Below the pieces are notes generated by a model. It was given only the letters and a program-made list of their open reading frames with translations. It did not search any database and had not been told where the DNA came from. Below, piece by piece: positions 25,332-37,231 of a DNA stretch of 64,000 nucleotides. This DNA comes from Margaritispora aquatica. Its lineage: Eukaryota; Ascomycota; Leotiomycetes; Helotiales; Discinellaceae. Positions within the stretch are counted from its first letter, which is position 1. Each line of letters opens with the position of its first letter. Location of the stretch: NCBI GenBank assembly GCA_007644065.1, contig VJWN01000001.1, positions 2,990,340 through 3,054,339 on the forward strand. Reading direction: 5' to 3'. The position numbers were made by a program, and so were the translations under genes.

Positions 25332-26074
25332 AATAGGAGCTCCATATGATGGGCAAGACGAGCTCTGTATCTCGGAAAGGCGAATTGAGGACGCCATGGA
25401 CCAACCAGAAGTGCACAAGATACTCAACTCGACAAAGCACATTGGACTTGATTGGATGTACAACAACGGGAGATGATGTAGGCTTATGTGAGAAAATGTA
25501 TATGCATTGAAGGCGTTTGGGAATGTGGCAAGTGATAGAACAAATTACACTTTTACAACACATTTGGTGTACTAATAGTGCCTACCTTGGTATATGAGAT
25601 CACAATTTCCATTGAGGTCACCAAATATCAATTTAACAAACACAATCTTTTATAGGTATTAGATGCTGATCACACTATGGGCGTGTAAATATTCAAGGCA
25701 ATCTTCGATGTTCAACTTCTAATGTGCAGTCTTGCTGTCTCGGTATCATGGCAAATGTCAATGCTCAAACTCCCTTCCTCTCATAAATGCTCATCCATCC
25801 AGGCATTGTGCCATTCGTCTCTTAGCACCGTTTGCTCTGCGCCATGCGCCTTAGAATGAGCAGAAGACGCCTGAACGCCTTCGAAGAAACAGTAAAACAA
25901 CGATCCACACGACCAAATGTTCCTCCCTAACCAATTCGTTGTAACATCAATTCATAACCTCCCATTCTACGAATGCAAAAGGCCCAAAGAAAAAAACCAA
26001 TAGATCAAACCCCGATGCCACCGATACGCCTCTGCATGCAAGGCATTTAAAGCAAAACTAGGACTTAAGAACCG
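25332..26074. other. Convergent 3' spacer
   Basis: This 0.74-kb AT-rich spacer lies between the 3' ends of the mS37 and Cdc24 genes. I see no gene in it; it should hold both terminators and poly(A) sites. Confidence 0.6.
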
Positions 26075-29000
26075 CTACTTTTCAGCGACACTAAGACAAA
26101 ACAGTTCAATCTCTCCAAGTTGACCCTGGAGGTATTGTTGCTTCTGAGCCTCGCGCCACTCCTGGAAGGCAACTTGAATATCTTCGTCAGATTCGATGGT
26201 TATGTAATCGCCATCTTCATCACGATACCTCAGCCTCATGGTACCCAGTGCAATAGCATTTTGCGAAAACCTGCCAACTTTTGCATCGATACGGTCAACC
26301 AGCGACTGATATGTGATGTTGAAGGCTACCACAAGAGTGACGTAGTTTGTATCACAATTCACCTTAACCTTTAGCTGAGTTGGTAATCCCATGTCGCCAT
26401 CTCCAAGTGGTGGTGACATAGTTCTATTGTCAAAATTCGACATAGTTGGGATTTGAGTTGTGTTACTCCTTGAATATTGAGGAGCAGTTGGATACTGCGC
26501 TTGTTGTGTCAATCGCTCACGCTGCATACCTGGAGATTGGGTACTTGATCTCATAGGTATCCCGTTGGGTGAGTTATTGGCAGACCTAGGAATGCCTGCA
26601 TCATATGCTGGATGTAAATGCGCTGGAATTCCAGGGACAGCAGGGACCTGCTGACCACTGATAGAGCCATTGGGCAGACGACGGACTCCTCCAGGTTGGG
26701 CATTGATATCGGGAGTGCTGTAGGACCGACTGCGTTGCTGGGAGGAAGGTACAGCAGGAAGTGAAGGCCTTTGCGCCGAACGGCCCGTCATTTGATATGA
26801 CTCCATGGTAGACTGACTTCCACGTGATGGTGCTCTTGGCATTGCAGGAGCAGTATTTCGGTTTTGATCATACCGACTTGGCTCTTCCCAGCCTCCAAGG
26901 GGTGTAGTCTGGCGTGGAAATGGATACATGCCTCCGTTGCTGGTACTCGTTCTTGAGGATGCGGGCGATTCAGCAACTGGAGAAAAGTATGAATCCCCTC
27001 CCCTCTGACCTGGTGAAGGCATCTGAGATGCCAAAGATGTTTGAAGGCTAAGGGGCGGATTAGGCAAGCCCATTGGGAATCGAGGAGGCGGAGCTCGAGC
27101 AATTCCTGCCAAAGATTGTTGGCTTTCTCCAGTTGTCGACCTAGAGCGAAGGCTGGTTGTGGACGAGTTTCTTGGCATGCTAGATATGGGGCCGGGATAA
27201 GTAGAGTTTGGCATTGTAGCCTGTGCTACCATAGTTTGCGCCGTGGCATAGTCATCGTCGTCTTCGTCCTCTTCTTGCTGAGCATATGGGTTGGTCATAG
27301 GAGCTCCCTGGTCTTGCGTCCAGATAAAGTTGGCATTTGGGGCATCTGGACTTCCTCCAGTGCCTGGATTTGATGTATGAATCTTGCGTTGATTGTCAAC
27401 ACCCTCATACCATTTCCTCATTGTCTCCTCATTAGAAAATCGAATAATGAAATTCTCAACTCCTGGATCACCTTTCCAGAAGATTTGGACAGTGTACGAC
27501 CCTAGTTTGCTGTTAGTATTATTGTCAAGTTTTACGCTGATTGGAAGTACTCACCCAACTTGGCCAGAGAAGCCACATCAGTGACGTTTGTCATGAAAAT
27601 ACGGCCTTTGAGCTGAAGTTTAGCATTCTTATTTGGCTGACTACTCTTGTTCTTATCTTTCTTATCCTTTTTGTCCTTTTGATTGCCCATAAGTTTGTCT
27701 TTAGATTTGTTGGGATTCAAGTCTTTGCAACAGAGAAGAATCCGTTCGAAGAGGTAAATAGTATACTGCAGCGGGCATTGCCCGGAAAGGTTAGCACATT
27801 TTTCGATAAAAAGGCATTCACATTGTCGATGAAGGATTCGACGAATCCAGATTTAATCGTCACATGACAGTTGTCAAGGAGGGATTGATGATTCCAGAAA
27901 ATGCAATCCAAGTCGTGATGGGAGTCCATTGTGATGGAAGTGTCTTGGAATTCCCGCCACCAAAAAACCTTGGGCCTTCGATGGCTGAGATGGCCGTGAA
28001 CTGACTTCCGGTATGATTTTTACGACTGTGAAAGCGGAATTGCATACCTCTTTTTGCATATCACTTTTTCCGGTTACGACAGGAAAATGGCCATGCAGAA
28101 GCAACTCTCCAAATTGATCAACACGATGGTTTTTCCAATCATCGACACGAGCATTCAAATCGTCATACGCTTCCCGGCGTAATTCAGTGTCAACTGCAGA
28201 ATTCGCATTCATCAGAACACGGTTAGCCGCTTCAATTCCAGCTGTAAGGTCTAATTTTGTTGCCTCGTCCGCAGAGGTTTTGTCACGGAGGTCCTGATTG
28301 GGTCAGCTACAAATCAAGTTTCAGGTCAGTTTTGCGGTTCCATACCTTCAGAAGTAATGGGTATTTAACCAAACGCTGCATGGGCTTCAGAAGGAATCCA
28401 TCCAAAGTGTTGAAGTCAACAACAACAGGGTGATCAGCAAGGGCTATCTTGTCAAACTCTCGCTTTGCTATTGCTGCTGCTTTTCTCTGGTTGGCAATGA
28501 ATGGTTGGTAAATCGAAAAGGACCCCTCATAATTGGTGAAAGGAAGTCCCCATTCCTGCCGGTCATCAGGTTGATGTTTGGTGGTTTCAATTCTTATCAA
28601 AAACCGTCTCTGAAAGTCCAAAATCGCATTAATGTTGAGGAAAATCGCATGGACCACGTCACCAGGAATGACTCCCTTCTGCTCTATTGACTTTTTCAGT
28701 TCGTGCAAGTTTTCAAGATCCTGGACATATTTTCGCTCCGTGTCCACAAGTTCCTTAACCACATGGTCTCTATATGTCATTTTGGGCTGGCCGGGCATAT
28801 CTGCGGCCATCTTTTCAAGCTCTTGATCAGATGCTAGAAGGAGGCCCTTTTGCTCCGCCACATCTAAGACAAGATTGACAACTTGTGTCACCTATACATG
28901 ATATTAGGTTAGCAAATTTCCAGCATTAATTTCCATTCCCACAGAGGGATGGATCAACCATGGCATAACATGGCTATGAATTCTGCACAACGCACCTTCA

Positions 29001-29640
29001 CGAAACCAGTCGTATCGTCGCCGAACAAATCCTGTAAAGAAAAGCAGACAGATGCATCGAGATGCAGTTCGCCCTGCAAACATGCCGCAACAAACTTGAA
29101 CGCCGCGATTTTCGGTATCTTGTCATTCCTTAGGTTTTCGTCAAGAATTATTGGCTCTGGAGGTTGCAAAGAGTTCCATATGGTCACCAGAGGAAGCCCT
29201 TTCCGAAGACATCTCCACAGACTTGACACCGGGTCCATCTCTTCGCCCTCATCTTCCTCATCTGATTCATTCAAGTGCTCGTCAAAACCAGGGACTTGTG
29301 CTAATCGTGCTTTGAGGTTCACACAGATCTGATAGAGCGATCTAGAGGCATCTGCCCTCTGATTGATGATGTTATTCGTCGCAATAACATTCCCGCTGTT
29401 CTGTGCCATCTGCGGAGCCGGTGGTACGAGGGTCGCCGAACTGGTCATCGAGGAGAGTGATGTAGTCGAGGAGGAAGTGAATGCCGTCGACCCAGACAAC
29501 TGGGAAGATCTGGAGCTGTGGCTCATCGTTTGTCCTATGCCAGTACCGGCGCCTCTGGTTGAGAAGACAGGCGCTGTGCTTGTCCGGGCGAGGGGTCCAT
29601 GTGTCGACATGTGGTGGGTGGCAATGGCGCCAGTTGACAT
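26075..29640 (-). CDS. cdc24: Cdc24, guanine-nucleotide exchange factor for Cdc42
   Basis: Five exons (29640-28996, 28891-28346, 28293-28048, 27765-27555, 27501-26075) encode about 1,024 residues. Introns are 104, 52, 282 and 53 bp, all GT-AG and in phase. In order: a serine-rich N-terminus; a calponin-homology-like region (about 90-215) ending DDTTGFVK; a DH (RhoGEF) domain (about 250-440) with ELVDTERKYVQDLE and the MQRLVKYPLLLK helix; a PH domain (about 455-600) with YLFERILLCCK and a lysine-rich insert; a long P/S/Q-rich linker; and a PB1 domain in the last 100 residues with the acidic motif RYRDEDGDYITIESDEDI. Cdc24 loads Cdc42 (and Rac) with GTP at growth sites, and its PB1 domain binds Bem1. 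The start is the ATG at 29640: the frame stays open 12 more codons upstream without an ATG. The first donor (GTGCGT at 28995) was chosen over one 50 bp downstream because only it keeps phase. Confidence 0.96.
27766..28047 (-). other. cdc24: Long third intron of cdc24
   Basis: It starts GTATGC after the DMQKE codons and ends GCTAAC...GCTGCAG before YTIYLFERILLCC. At 282 bp it is three to six times longer than the other cdc24 introns. The exon-3 frame stays open some 56 codons into it before a stop, so transcripts keeping the intron would encode a protein cut inside the PH domain, without the PB1 tail. Confidence 0.8.
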
Positions 29641-30691
29641 GAAAGGGAGTTCACGAAGATCGATCTCGGCATCCAAATATATCGTGAGTTGTTTTGTTTG
29701 TCGAAGGTTGAGGTATGGGTATAGGTAGAGGTACAGGTCGATCGAAGGGGGTTGTTTGAGGGGAGAGTCTCAAAGGTACCTTACCGCACGAGGGTGCTGG
29801 TGCGGTGCTCCTTCTTTAGCGTGGTGTCTCAGATGGCATGGGCAGAATGGGCAGAATGGGCAGAATTGGCAGAACGGGGGGGCTTCACCTTTAGGTTTAC
29901 CGTAGAGTACTTGTGCTCGCCTTATCCCATATTATGCGCCTCAGGCCGCTATGGAGGGATGAGAAGGGGAGATCGGAATGTTCTAAGTTTCCATGTAATT
30001 ACCAAATGCGACCATAAAGGTGAAGGTAACTGACTTTAATGTACCTTTCTTTACCTTAGGCCGACCGAATAATATTGAGCCGTCCAACTTTACCTGAACT
30101 TAGGTAGGTAAGGTACTTACCAATTGTGCAACGTGAACTTGTGTACAATTCCTCAATGAAATCAATGTGAACTTATCCCTCAACACCTTCACAAGAAGAG
30201 CACACCTTTCTTTTGATATCTTTATCTCGCGGGGTCTTTATACCTACACGACTACAATATACGATCAATCCTTCAGCTCACTACCACAGACCGCCTGCCT
30301 GCAGCACAAAGCGATTCCCTACTTTTAATTTGACTTTTACTTTGACTTTGACTTTTCTCCTGACCTGCCGTGTTCTCAAGAATAATCATCCCGTCTGTTG
30401 ATCGTCTGTTGATTGTTGATTGTGCTCGGTTTGCCATAGCGCGCCTAGCACTCCCACTACCGCCTTCAGCAGTTTCTAGCGCCTACTCCGAGTCAACCCC
30501 AATAAAGCCATTTGTTCAGCCTCGTTCCCAGCTTCAAATCATTCAGCCCGTCACCATCCCGCGCTGAGAATTCGCCAATCAGTGCTGATCATACTCGAGA
30601 CAAACTGGGCAGGTTGGAAAGTACTTGTGCAGCCCGATCTATATCGACTCGACCAGATATTGCAAACCGGCGACGTCGGGAGGAAGAGAAG
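29641..30691. promoter_or_regulatory. Divergent promoter, cdc24 / F-box-WD40 gene
   Basis: This 1.05-kb spacer separates two divergent start codons. A GGCAGAATG-type unit is repeated at about 29838-29875. Between about 29770 and 30120 the word AGGTA/TACCT recurs (aaggtacctt, taccttagg, taggtaggtaaggtac). A CT-rich leader with short TTTGACTTT repeats (30325-30357) leads into the F-box gene. Confidence 0.6.
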
Positions 30692-33523
30692 ATGGCGACT
30701 CCTTACCAAGACTCCCCACAAGATGAAGGATACAGCGAGGATCCATTGACCATCGGAGGGTCTGCGACTCTTCCGAGATGGTTGTCGAACATGTCAGCTG
30801 CAGAAAAGACTGGTACCTAGTCGCCTCATGGTTGAATACAAGGCAAAGTGCTAATTACTGCGACAGAATATGTGATGGGGATCATCTCTCACCTTCCTAC
30901 CTCTGAGGTTGCAGAGATAGCACGTCGCCTCCGCCCTCGACTGTATATCGATTTCATGCAACACCTCCCACAAGAGGTATGCTTGAAGGTGCTCGCTTTC
31001 CTCGACCCTGTCTCCTTGATAAATACAGCTCGTGCTTCACGACAGTGGTTGCTCCTGTCAATGGACCGGAAACTATGGCAGCAGTTGTATTTGATGGAAG
31101 GCTTTCGCGTTATTCCATCTGAGATAGAGAGGTTCGAAGCGTCTCTAAACGTCGAGCGCTCTCGACCAAGTGAGGAGACAGAAGGGGAGCATGCAAGCAA
31201 AAGGAGAGCAACACCACAGCGTATTCTTGCGAGTTTGCAGGCAGACAGTGACTTTGACATGATGGATGTGGATGTACCAGGTGTTAAGCAGAGCTCGATA
31301 TTTGGCGGACGTCTAACACGAGAACCCTTGTCAACCACTTCTGATGTCGACGTCCCTATGCTGTCTCCTGGAACTCTGTCTCCTACTAGGCTAGGGCAGT
31401 TTTCAAGGAAAGCAGATGATGTCCCGGCTAGTACACCAGTTCCACGTGCTGCATCTGGTTCAACTTCCACCTTGAGTGCCTCCGTATCCCCTGTTACATC
31501 CTCGTTGGTAGTTGTTGATAGAGGCGATATGAGAAAGAAATTAAACTGGCAGTACTTGTATTCTCAGAGGAGGAGGTTAGAAGCAAACTGGGAAGCTGAA
31601 AAGTATACAAATTTCCAACTTCCCCACCCAGAGCATCCAGAAGAAGCACATGGTGAGTGCATTTACACCATCCAGCATTCTGGAAAATATCTTGTTAGTG
31701 GCAGCCGGGATAGGACATTACGGATCTGGGATTTGGATACACGGCGGCTTGTACGTGCTCCGCTGAGAGCACATAATGGCTCGGTTCTCTGCCTTCAATT
31801 CGATGCAAGTCCAGAAGAAGACCTGATAGTGTCAGGAAGTAGCGATTCTACTGTTATTTTATGGAGATTTTCTACTGGTCAGGTGATTCAGCGGCTTCGA
31901 AAAGCACATCGCGAATCAGTACTCAACGTCAGATTCGACAAGCGGGTTTTGGTAACCTGCTCGAAGGATAAAACAATCAAAGTCTTTAACCGCCAAGCAC
32001 TACATGCTGGAGATGCAGGCTATCCTGATAACTCCTATAGTGTCAATCCTGTTCCAACATACCTCAATAATTACGGTTTTAACCCAGCTCCGACAGCGGG
32101 ATTGGAGGTTAAAGCTCCATACTCCATCATTGCTTGCCTTGAAGGCCACGGCGCGGCTGTCAATGCAGTGCAAATCCACGGTGACGAAATTGTTTCCGCG
32201 TCTGGGGATCGGACTGTCAAGTTATGGAACTGGACAGAGCAGACTTGTGTGCGAACTCTGATCGGACACTCTAAGGGCATTGCCTGTGTTCAATACGATG
32301 GACGACGTATAGTCAGTGGTAGTAGCGACAATGAGGTAAAGGTTTTTGATAAGGAGTCAGGACTTGAGGTTGCCAGTCTTAGAGCTCACACAAATCTTGT
32401 GCGGACCGTCCAAGCTGGATTTGGAGATATGCCGTATAGCGCTGAAGAGGATAAAGAGCACGCAAAAGCGGTCGATAACGATTACTTCCGTGCTGTTGAT
32501 TCAGGGGAGGTCTCTAGGACCGCCAAGACGTCACGGGGCCGACCTCGAAACGCAGGTTCGAGTAAGCCAGCCGACATTACAGCATATGGTGCTAAACTTC
32601 CTCCCGGAGGAGGTGGTGGCAGATTTGGTCGAATCGTGTCTGGATCTTATGACGAAACAATTATAATCTGGCGCAGAGACAAGGAGGGGGTCTGGAAAGC
32701 GCAACACAAATTGAGACAAGAGGATGCAGCCAATGCAGCTACGAGAGCTGGGCTTGAGGCGTCCCGGATAGCCAACCGACGCGAAAATCCTCCACCAGCA
32801 CAAACGGTACTACAACCAACTACCCAGGAAAGCGAAGCAGCAGCATCACTTATATCTATTGCTCCAACAACATCAGAGGCATTTTATCGACATCTGATAG
32901 ATACCACAATTTCTCAAGGTCCCGTGGCGTTCCAACAAGCTTTGAGAGATTTCCCAGAGATCCAAACAAGCGACCACTTACAGGTTGCACTTGCGAGGTT
33001 ACCATCAGCGACTAGGCAACTCATGACCTCGATAATAACAGCTGCAATTCCTACACAATCAACGCCCGTGCCATCTACTACAACCCAGCAATCTGTTCCT
33101 GTACTTCAACATCCTCAAACTTCCTTAACATCACATACGCAAGGAGCGCAGTCTACTTCAGCATCAGCTGCCTCAGCACCTTCTCCATCTGTGGCATTAC
33201 TTGGAAACCCTACACCTAGTCAAACGACCACTTCAGTAGCTCCGGTTGCTCCTCAATCAACGAATACTGCCCCAGTAGCTGGCAATGCCCCCTCCACTGC
33301 ACCTACAACCCAAGTAGTGCAGGCTCCAGCCCCTGCTCCTCACCATCACGGCCATGCTCCCACGCATCACCTACCTGCAAATATGCTCCGCGTCTTCAAG
33401 CTTCAATTCGATGCGCGCCGAATCATTTGCTGCAGTCAAACCAGCACGATTGTCGGATGGGACTTTGCCAATGGTGACGCAGAGATTATTGAGGCAAGTC
33501 GATTTTTCGCACCCATTGAGTAA
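30692..33523 (+). CDS. fwd-1: F-box/WD40 substrate receptor of SCF ubiquitin ligase (FWD-1/beta-TrCP type)
   Basis: Two exons, 30692-30812 and 30867-33523 (54-bp intron, GTACCT...GACAG), encode about 925 residues. An F-box (about 70-115: HLPQEVCLKVLAFLD, RKLWQQLY) should bind Skp1. WD40 repeats run from about 303 to 645 (SGSRDRTLRIWDLD, SGSSDSTVILWRF, TCSKDKTIKVF, SASGDRTVKLWNW, SGSSDNEVKVFD, SGSYDETIIIWRR) and form the substrate-binding propeller. A 230-residue Q/T/S/A/P-rich linker follows, then one more WD-like blade at the very end (LRVFKLQFDARRIICCSQT...VGWDF). This order, including the late blade, recalls Neurospora FWD-1, which turns over the clock protein FRQ and other phosphoproteins. 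The F-box/WD40 call is firm; the fwd-1 orthology is likely but unproven here. Insertions between blades 3-4 and 5-6 are also present. Confidence 0.9.
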
Positions 33524-33794
33524 TCCAGCGACGGAACAATCCGTGCTAGGGGACGTCGGAATTTTTTTATCGCATCAATGAATGTAGGCGTTTACGATTA
33601 AGCGGGTGGTTTGTCATGACATTGCATTTACGTTCAAACCTCGGAACATGATTCAACGGGTTTGGTGTTTATATTTGATTGGGAGTGAAGGGATTGCTTG
33701 GTTGCTTTTTTGTTTGTGCTGTACATATATAATCCAATCAGGTGGCACGGCAGAGCGTCTTTAATGAAATGAATCAAAAATCAAACCTTACTTT

Positions 33795-33810
33795 GTGTGT
33801 GTGTGTGTGC
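33795..33810. repeat. TG microsatellite
   Basis: About eight TG units, possibly within the 3' untranslated region of the F-box/WD40 gene. Confidence 0.85.
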
Positions 33811-34052
33811 ATGTTCTTCATTTCGGATTTTAAATTCTTATTGCAAAAGGGAGTATTCTTACCTAGTTCGTCCTTTCTAGCGTGTTCCTGTCTGTTCCTT
33901 ATTCCTTGCTCTGAGTTCAAGCGAGGTCACCCAATTGCCTAGGTTCTATCTAGATTCGAGCTTTGGGGATTTGAAGCGTGGAGCGTGAGGCGTGAAGCGT
34001 GCGGCGTGAAGTGGGTACGAAGTGTACTTTGTTGGAGTTCTCCTTTGCATAT

Positions 34053-34085
34053 TGGATTTGGATTTGGATTTGGATTTGGATTTGA
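34053..34085. repeat. TTTGGA hexanucleotide repeat
   Basis: More than five tandem copies of TTTGGA/GGATTT, with the last copy altered. Confidence 0.9.
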
Positions 34086-34512
34086 ATCTAAACCAGGTAC
34101 TTGGCTAAGATGAAAGAGCGTTGAAGAGAATTGAGAAACGCCCATCTGCTTGCCCTGATTGGGTGGGTGAGTGGGTAGGTAGGTAGTTGGAGGTTAGAGA
34201 GGTTGGTGGTTAGAGGTTGGTGGCTGGTGGTTTAAAACTGGAGGTCTTGTGGGAGGGGGGTAAGGAGGTCTTTGACATACCGTGAATTGTGAATAATAGA
34301 TTGTGAATTCTAGATTATAAATTCTAGATTCCTTGTAGCTAAGGTAATAATCTTACCCAAGGCAAGGTAAGTCCTACTTCAGTTGACGCACATCAAGTGA
34401 TACATCTATAAAGTACCTTACCTTGCCTTATTAATAACTCTACACGACGAGCCCCTAGATTTTTCAAAAGTGCACCTTATTAGATTTATTGTAAGTCTTC
34501 GAAGTAGTATAG

Positions 34513-34559
34513 TGCATTGCAGTGAGCAGTGAGTGCAGTGCAGTGCAGTGCAGTGCAGG
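34513..34559. repeat. GTGCA pentanucleotide repeat
   Basis: Five regular GTGCA units preceded by degenerate copies (attgcagtgagcagtgag). Confidence 0.85.
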
Positions 34560-34614
34560 TGTGATGTCATATTAAACTGAGTGTTGTATTTTGGTCTAAC
34601 ATGATTTTATTTTA

Positions 34615-34649
34615 GATCGGATCGGATCGGATTGGATTGGATTGGATTG
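34615..34649. repeat. GATCG/GATTG pentanucleotide repeat
   Basis: Three GATCG units followed by about four GATTG units, a C-to-T split within one array. Confidence 0.85.
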
Positions 34650-35076
34650 TTTTTTCGTCTTCTTGACATATGATAAGAGTGAGATAAGGTAAAGGACTGA
34701 GGTGGGCTAATAAATAGGTTGGGCTGGGTTAGATTCAATTAGGGGTGATTAAACAGAGAGAAGGTGGATTGTTTCCTTTTCCATACCAAGGTACTTATTT
34801 AGAACAAATAGACGTTAAGGTATAATAGACGTATAGGGATAGTGGTAGGTAAGGCATTTAGTGGTTCCATACAGATATTTGATTTCGAGAACTATCAACG
34901 GTTCCATTCTTTATTCAATTGAGGTATAGTAGGTAAGGTAGTTGAAGAATCATTATTGCTCGCTTAGCTACCTTAGTTAATCGAGCCAAAGTAAACTCCT
35001 GGGCATCATATTCCTCATACAGCACTAATCCAATTAAACTCCCCTCATAACCACAACTAGCTAACTGCACTTCATC

Positions 35077-35769
35077 TTATCCAGCTGCTTCCTTCAACTG
35101 GTCTGTCTTCTGAGGTGGCTCATCAATAAACTGCGGTACCTCATCCACCATAAAACTCGGCGTGCTCTCCGCATTCATACTCTCATACTCGACCTCCTCA
35201 CCCAATGCCTCCAACTCCGCATCCAGCTCCGCCTCATCCACATCCTCGGGGATATCATAACTGCGACTAATGCTCTCCTGTATATCATTGCCAATGTCCA
35301 TCAGATCCGCCATCTCGTCTTGCATGCGCTCGATCTTGTCGATGTTGATCTTGCCATACTGCTGCTTCAGCGCCTTGTTGGTCGTCTTCATGGCGTCGAC
35401 GGTCGTCATGACGTTCTTGAGATTATCCTGCATCATGCCCGCCTGCTCCATGTTCCAGGATTGCTGCTGCAGCTGGTCGCGCTGCCCTTCGTACATCTTC
35501 CGGCGTTGGAGCACCTTAAGTGCTTTTTGCTTGATGGCCGTCTTGCCGGGTCCGTCGCGCATCTTGGCCAGTTTGGTCTGGTAACCTGTGAGTTCGGCAT
35601 TGATACCGGCGAGTTTGACGTCTATGGATGCCACTCTCTCGTCCACCTGTTTTGCGTTAGTGGGGAATCGTTGATGGCGGGGTAATGCAGGTTAGAGGCA
35701 TACATTTGCGATTGCAGAGCCTAGGGTTGGCTTGGGGGCAGAGCTCTTTGCGCCGAATAGTCTGTTCAT
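35077..35769 (-). CDS. vps60: ESCRT-III-associated protein Vps60 (CHMP5/Mos10)
   Basis: Two exons, 35769-35704 and 35646-35077 (57-bp intron, GTATGC...AACAG, phase 0), encode 211 residues, the usual length. The start MNRLFGAKSSAPKPTL is characteristic of Vps60/CHMP5. A Snf7 fold follows: basic first helices (VDVKLAGINAEL-like, KQKALKVLQRRKMYEGQRDQL), then an amphipathic helix around MQDNLKNVMTTVDAMKTTNKALKQ, and an acidic C-terminus (EDVDEAELDAELEALGEEVEYE) that should bind Vta1 and so stimulate Vps4. The protein acts on endosomes late in multivesicular-body formation. It is divergent from the SAPS-domain gene. Confidence 0.95.
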
Positions 35770-36408
35770 CGTGGCGGATGTACTCGATTGCAACTTCTAG
35801 CTCGTGGTTCTGAAGCTCTTGGTGATATCTGCGTGGCAGGTGGCAGGTCTCCGCGTGCGTTTGTGGTGTGCGTGGGAGATGTATACAAAGTTGACAAATA
35901 TGGCTGCCTGTGGTTGTACCTTGGGACCTTGTGTGTGTCTGATTGTACTGTTATTGGACTGCGTGGCTTGTGATGTGTTCTCTTGATGTTGCCTTGTCGG
36001 CTGTCTTGTACAAGTACGAATGTGATATGCCTCTCTTGTAAACCGGTGGCTGTGTTCCAGATATGTACATACCAAGCGGGTCGTCGTACTTCGTAAGGTT
36101 CGCTATTGTGCTCGTGTTTGTTTAAGGTTAGGTAACTAGGGTCGCATCAAAAGGAAGTTATTCGGAACTAGAGATCCGAGTTGGATGGTGGGGTTATTTC
36201 TTGTCTCTTATTTAGAGGTTGAACCTGAAGATGTAAAGCAAGGCTGGGGGGACTAGGCTGGGCCGTCCCAATGGTTCATCGGCCTCGGCAATGAATCCGC
36301 TTCTGATCGGAATCCGGTTAGATTGTATTTGTCACGTGGAAATACGATAACTTTCAGGATCCCGGATGTTTTTGGTTTCAATTCACCTGCATAAGGTACC
36401 TACATAGG

Positions 36409-36453
36409 TATAGTAGTAGTAGTAGTACTACTGTAGTACTACTGTAGTACTAT
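36409..36453. repeat. TAG-triplet palindromic block
   Basis: A (TAG)n run turns into its own complement (AGTAGTACTACT is a perfect palindrome) and repeats as GTAGTACTAC, so the strand can fold on itself. It lies in the vps60/SAPS spacer. Confidence 0.75.
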
Positions 36454-36981
36454 ATCATATTATCCATATCATACTATCCACATGATATCACCTGCTACAG
36501 TACCAAAAGTTGCAAGGTGCACATGGAAACAAACAACTGCACATTGACATTAGAAAACGCGTGGGGAGATAGAATGTGCTAGAAACCACAAACATAGGTA
36601 AACACTGACATTGACACTGACACTGACATTGAATATTGAGTGCCTGAATACAATACTGAAACGGATACCTAAGCTCAGGTACCTTATGTTTCTTTCTTTG
36701 TCAGATTGCCATAGTCTATATTGAAGGGAATCCTTTTTCTCCGTTCCCCCCCTATTCTCGAATGCCATGCCCATCTACCATATATTTCTCCATTTCCATA
36801 TTCATTACCTAGGTACTGTATGATCAATTTCCCCATTTGCATAAATAGGGGGTGAGCCACCGTAGCCTCTCTGCAAAGAAAACAGGGATCGAACGGGAGG
36901 GAAGAAGCACCTTCACCTTCACTTGACCTTTCCCTTAGCACTACCAAGGCACCACCTCCCACGCCCAAAGGTTTCTTTTGG

Positions 36982-37026
36982 GCTCTCTCTCTCCCCCTCT
37001 CCCTCTCCCTCTCCCTCTCTCTCCCC
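36982..37026. repeat. CT/CTCTCC low-complexity tract
   Basis: Nearly pure pyrimidine, with four CTCTCC-like units inside CT runs. It probably lies in the promoter or leader of the SAPS gene. Confidence 0.8.
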
Positions 37027-37153
37027 AAATCAGAGTCACGGAATTCTTAAAGTTCACATTAATACACAAAGACGACCTTTTTGTACTTCTATAATTTGCA
37101 ATTCATTTTTCATTGTACCATTTTGATACCCGATAGTTCTGCCACTTAAAACG

Positions 37154-37187
37154 ACCTTACCTTACCTTACCCTACCCTACCTTAACC
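37154..37187. repeat. CTTAC/CCTAC pentamer repeat
   Basis: About six units of CTTAC then CCTAC. It is the densest example of the ACCTTACC word that recurs in spacers from about 29.7 kb on. Confidence 0.8.
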
Positions 37188-37210
37188 TGTGTACTTGACT
37201 CTTGCAAAAG

Positions 37211-37231
37211 CACCACCACCACCACCACCAC
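37211..37231. repeat. CAC triplet repeat
   Basis: Seven CAC units in the probable 5' leader of the SAPS gene. Confidence 0.85.

Larger units (their letters stand above)
33524..35076. other. Convergent spacer packed with short tandem repeats
   Basis: This 1.55-kb spacer lies between two convergent genes and holds no frame I would call. It contains (TG)n at 33795-33810, a hexamer tract at 34053-34085, a GTGCA pentamer tract at about 34513-34559 and a GATCG/GATTG tract at 34615-34649. The AGGTAAGG/CCTTACC word recurs near 34340-34420 and 34785-34945. Confidence 0.7.
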
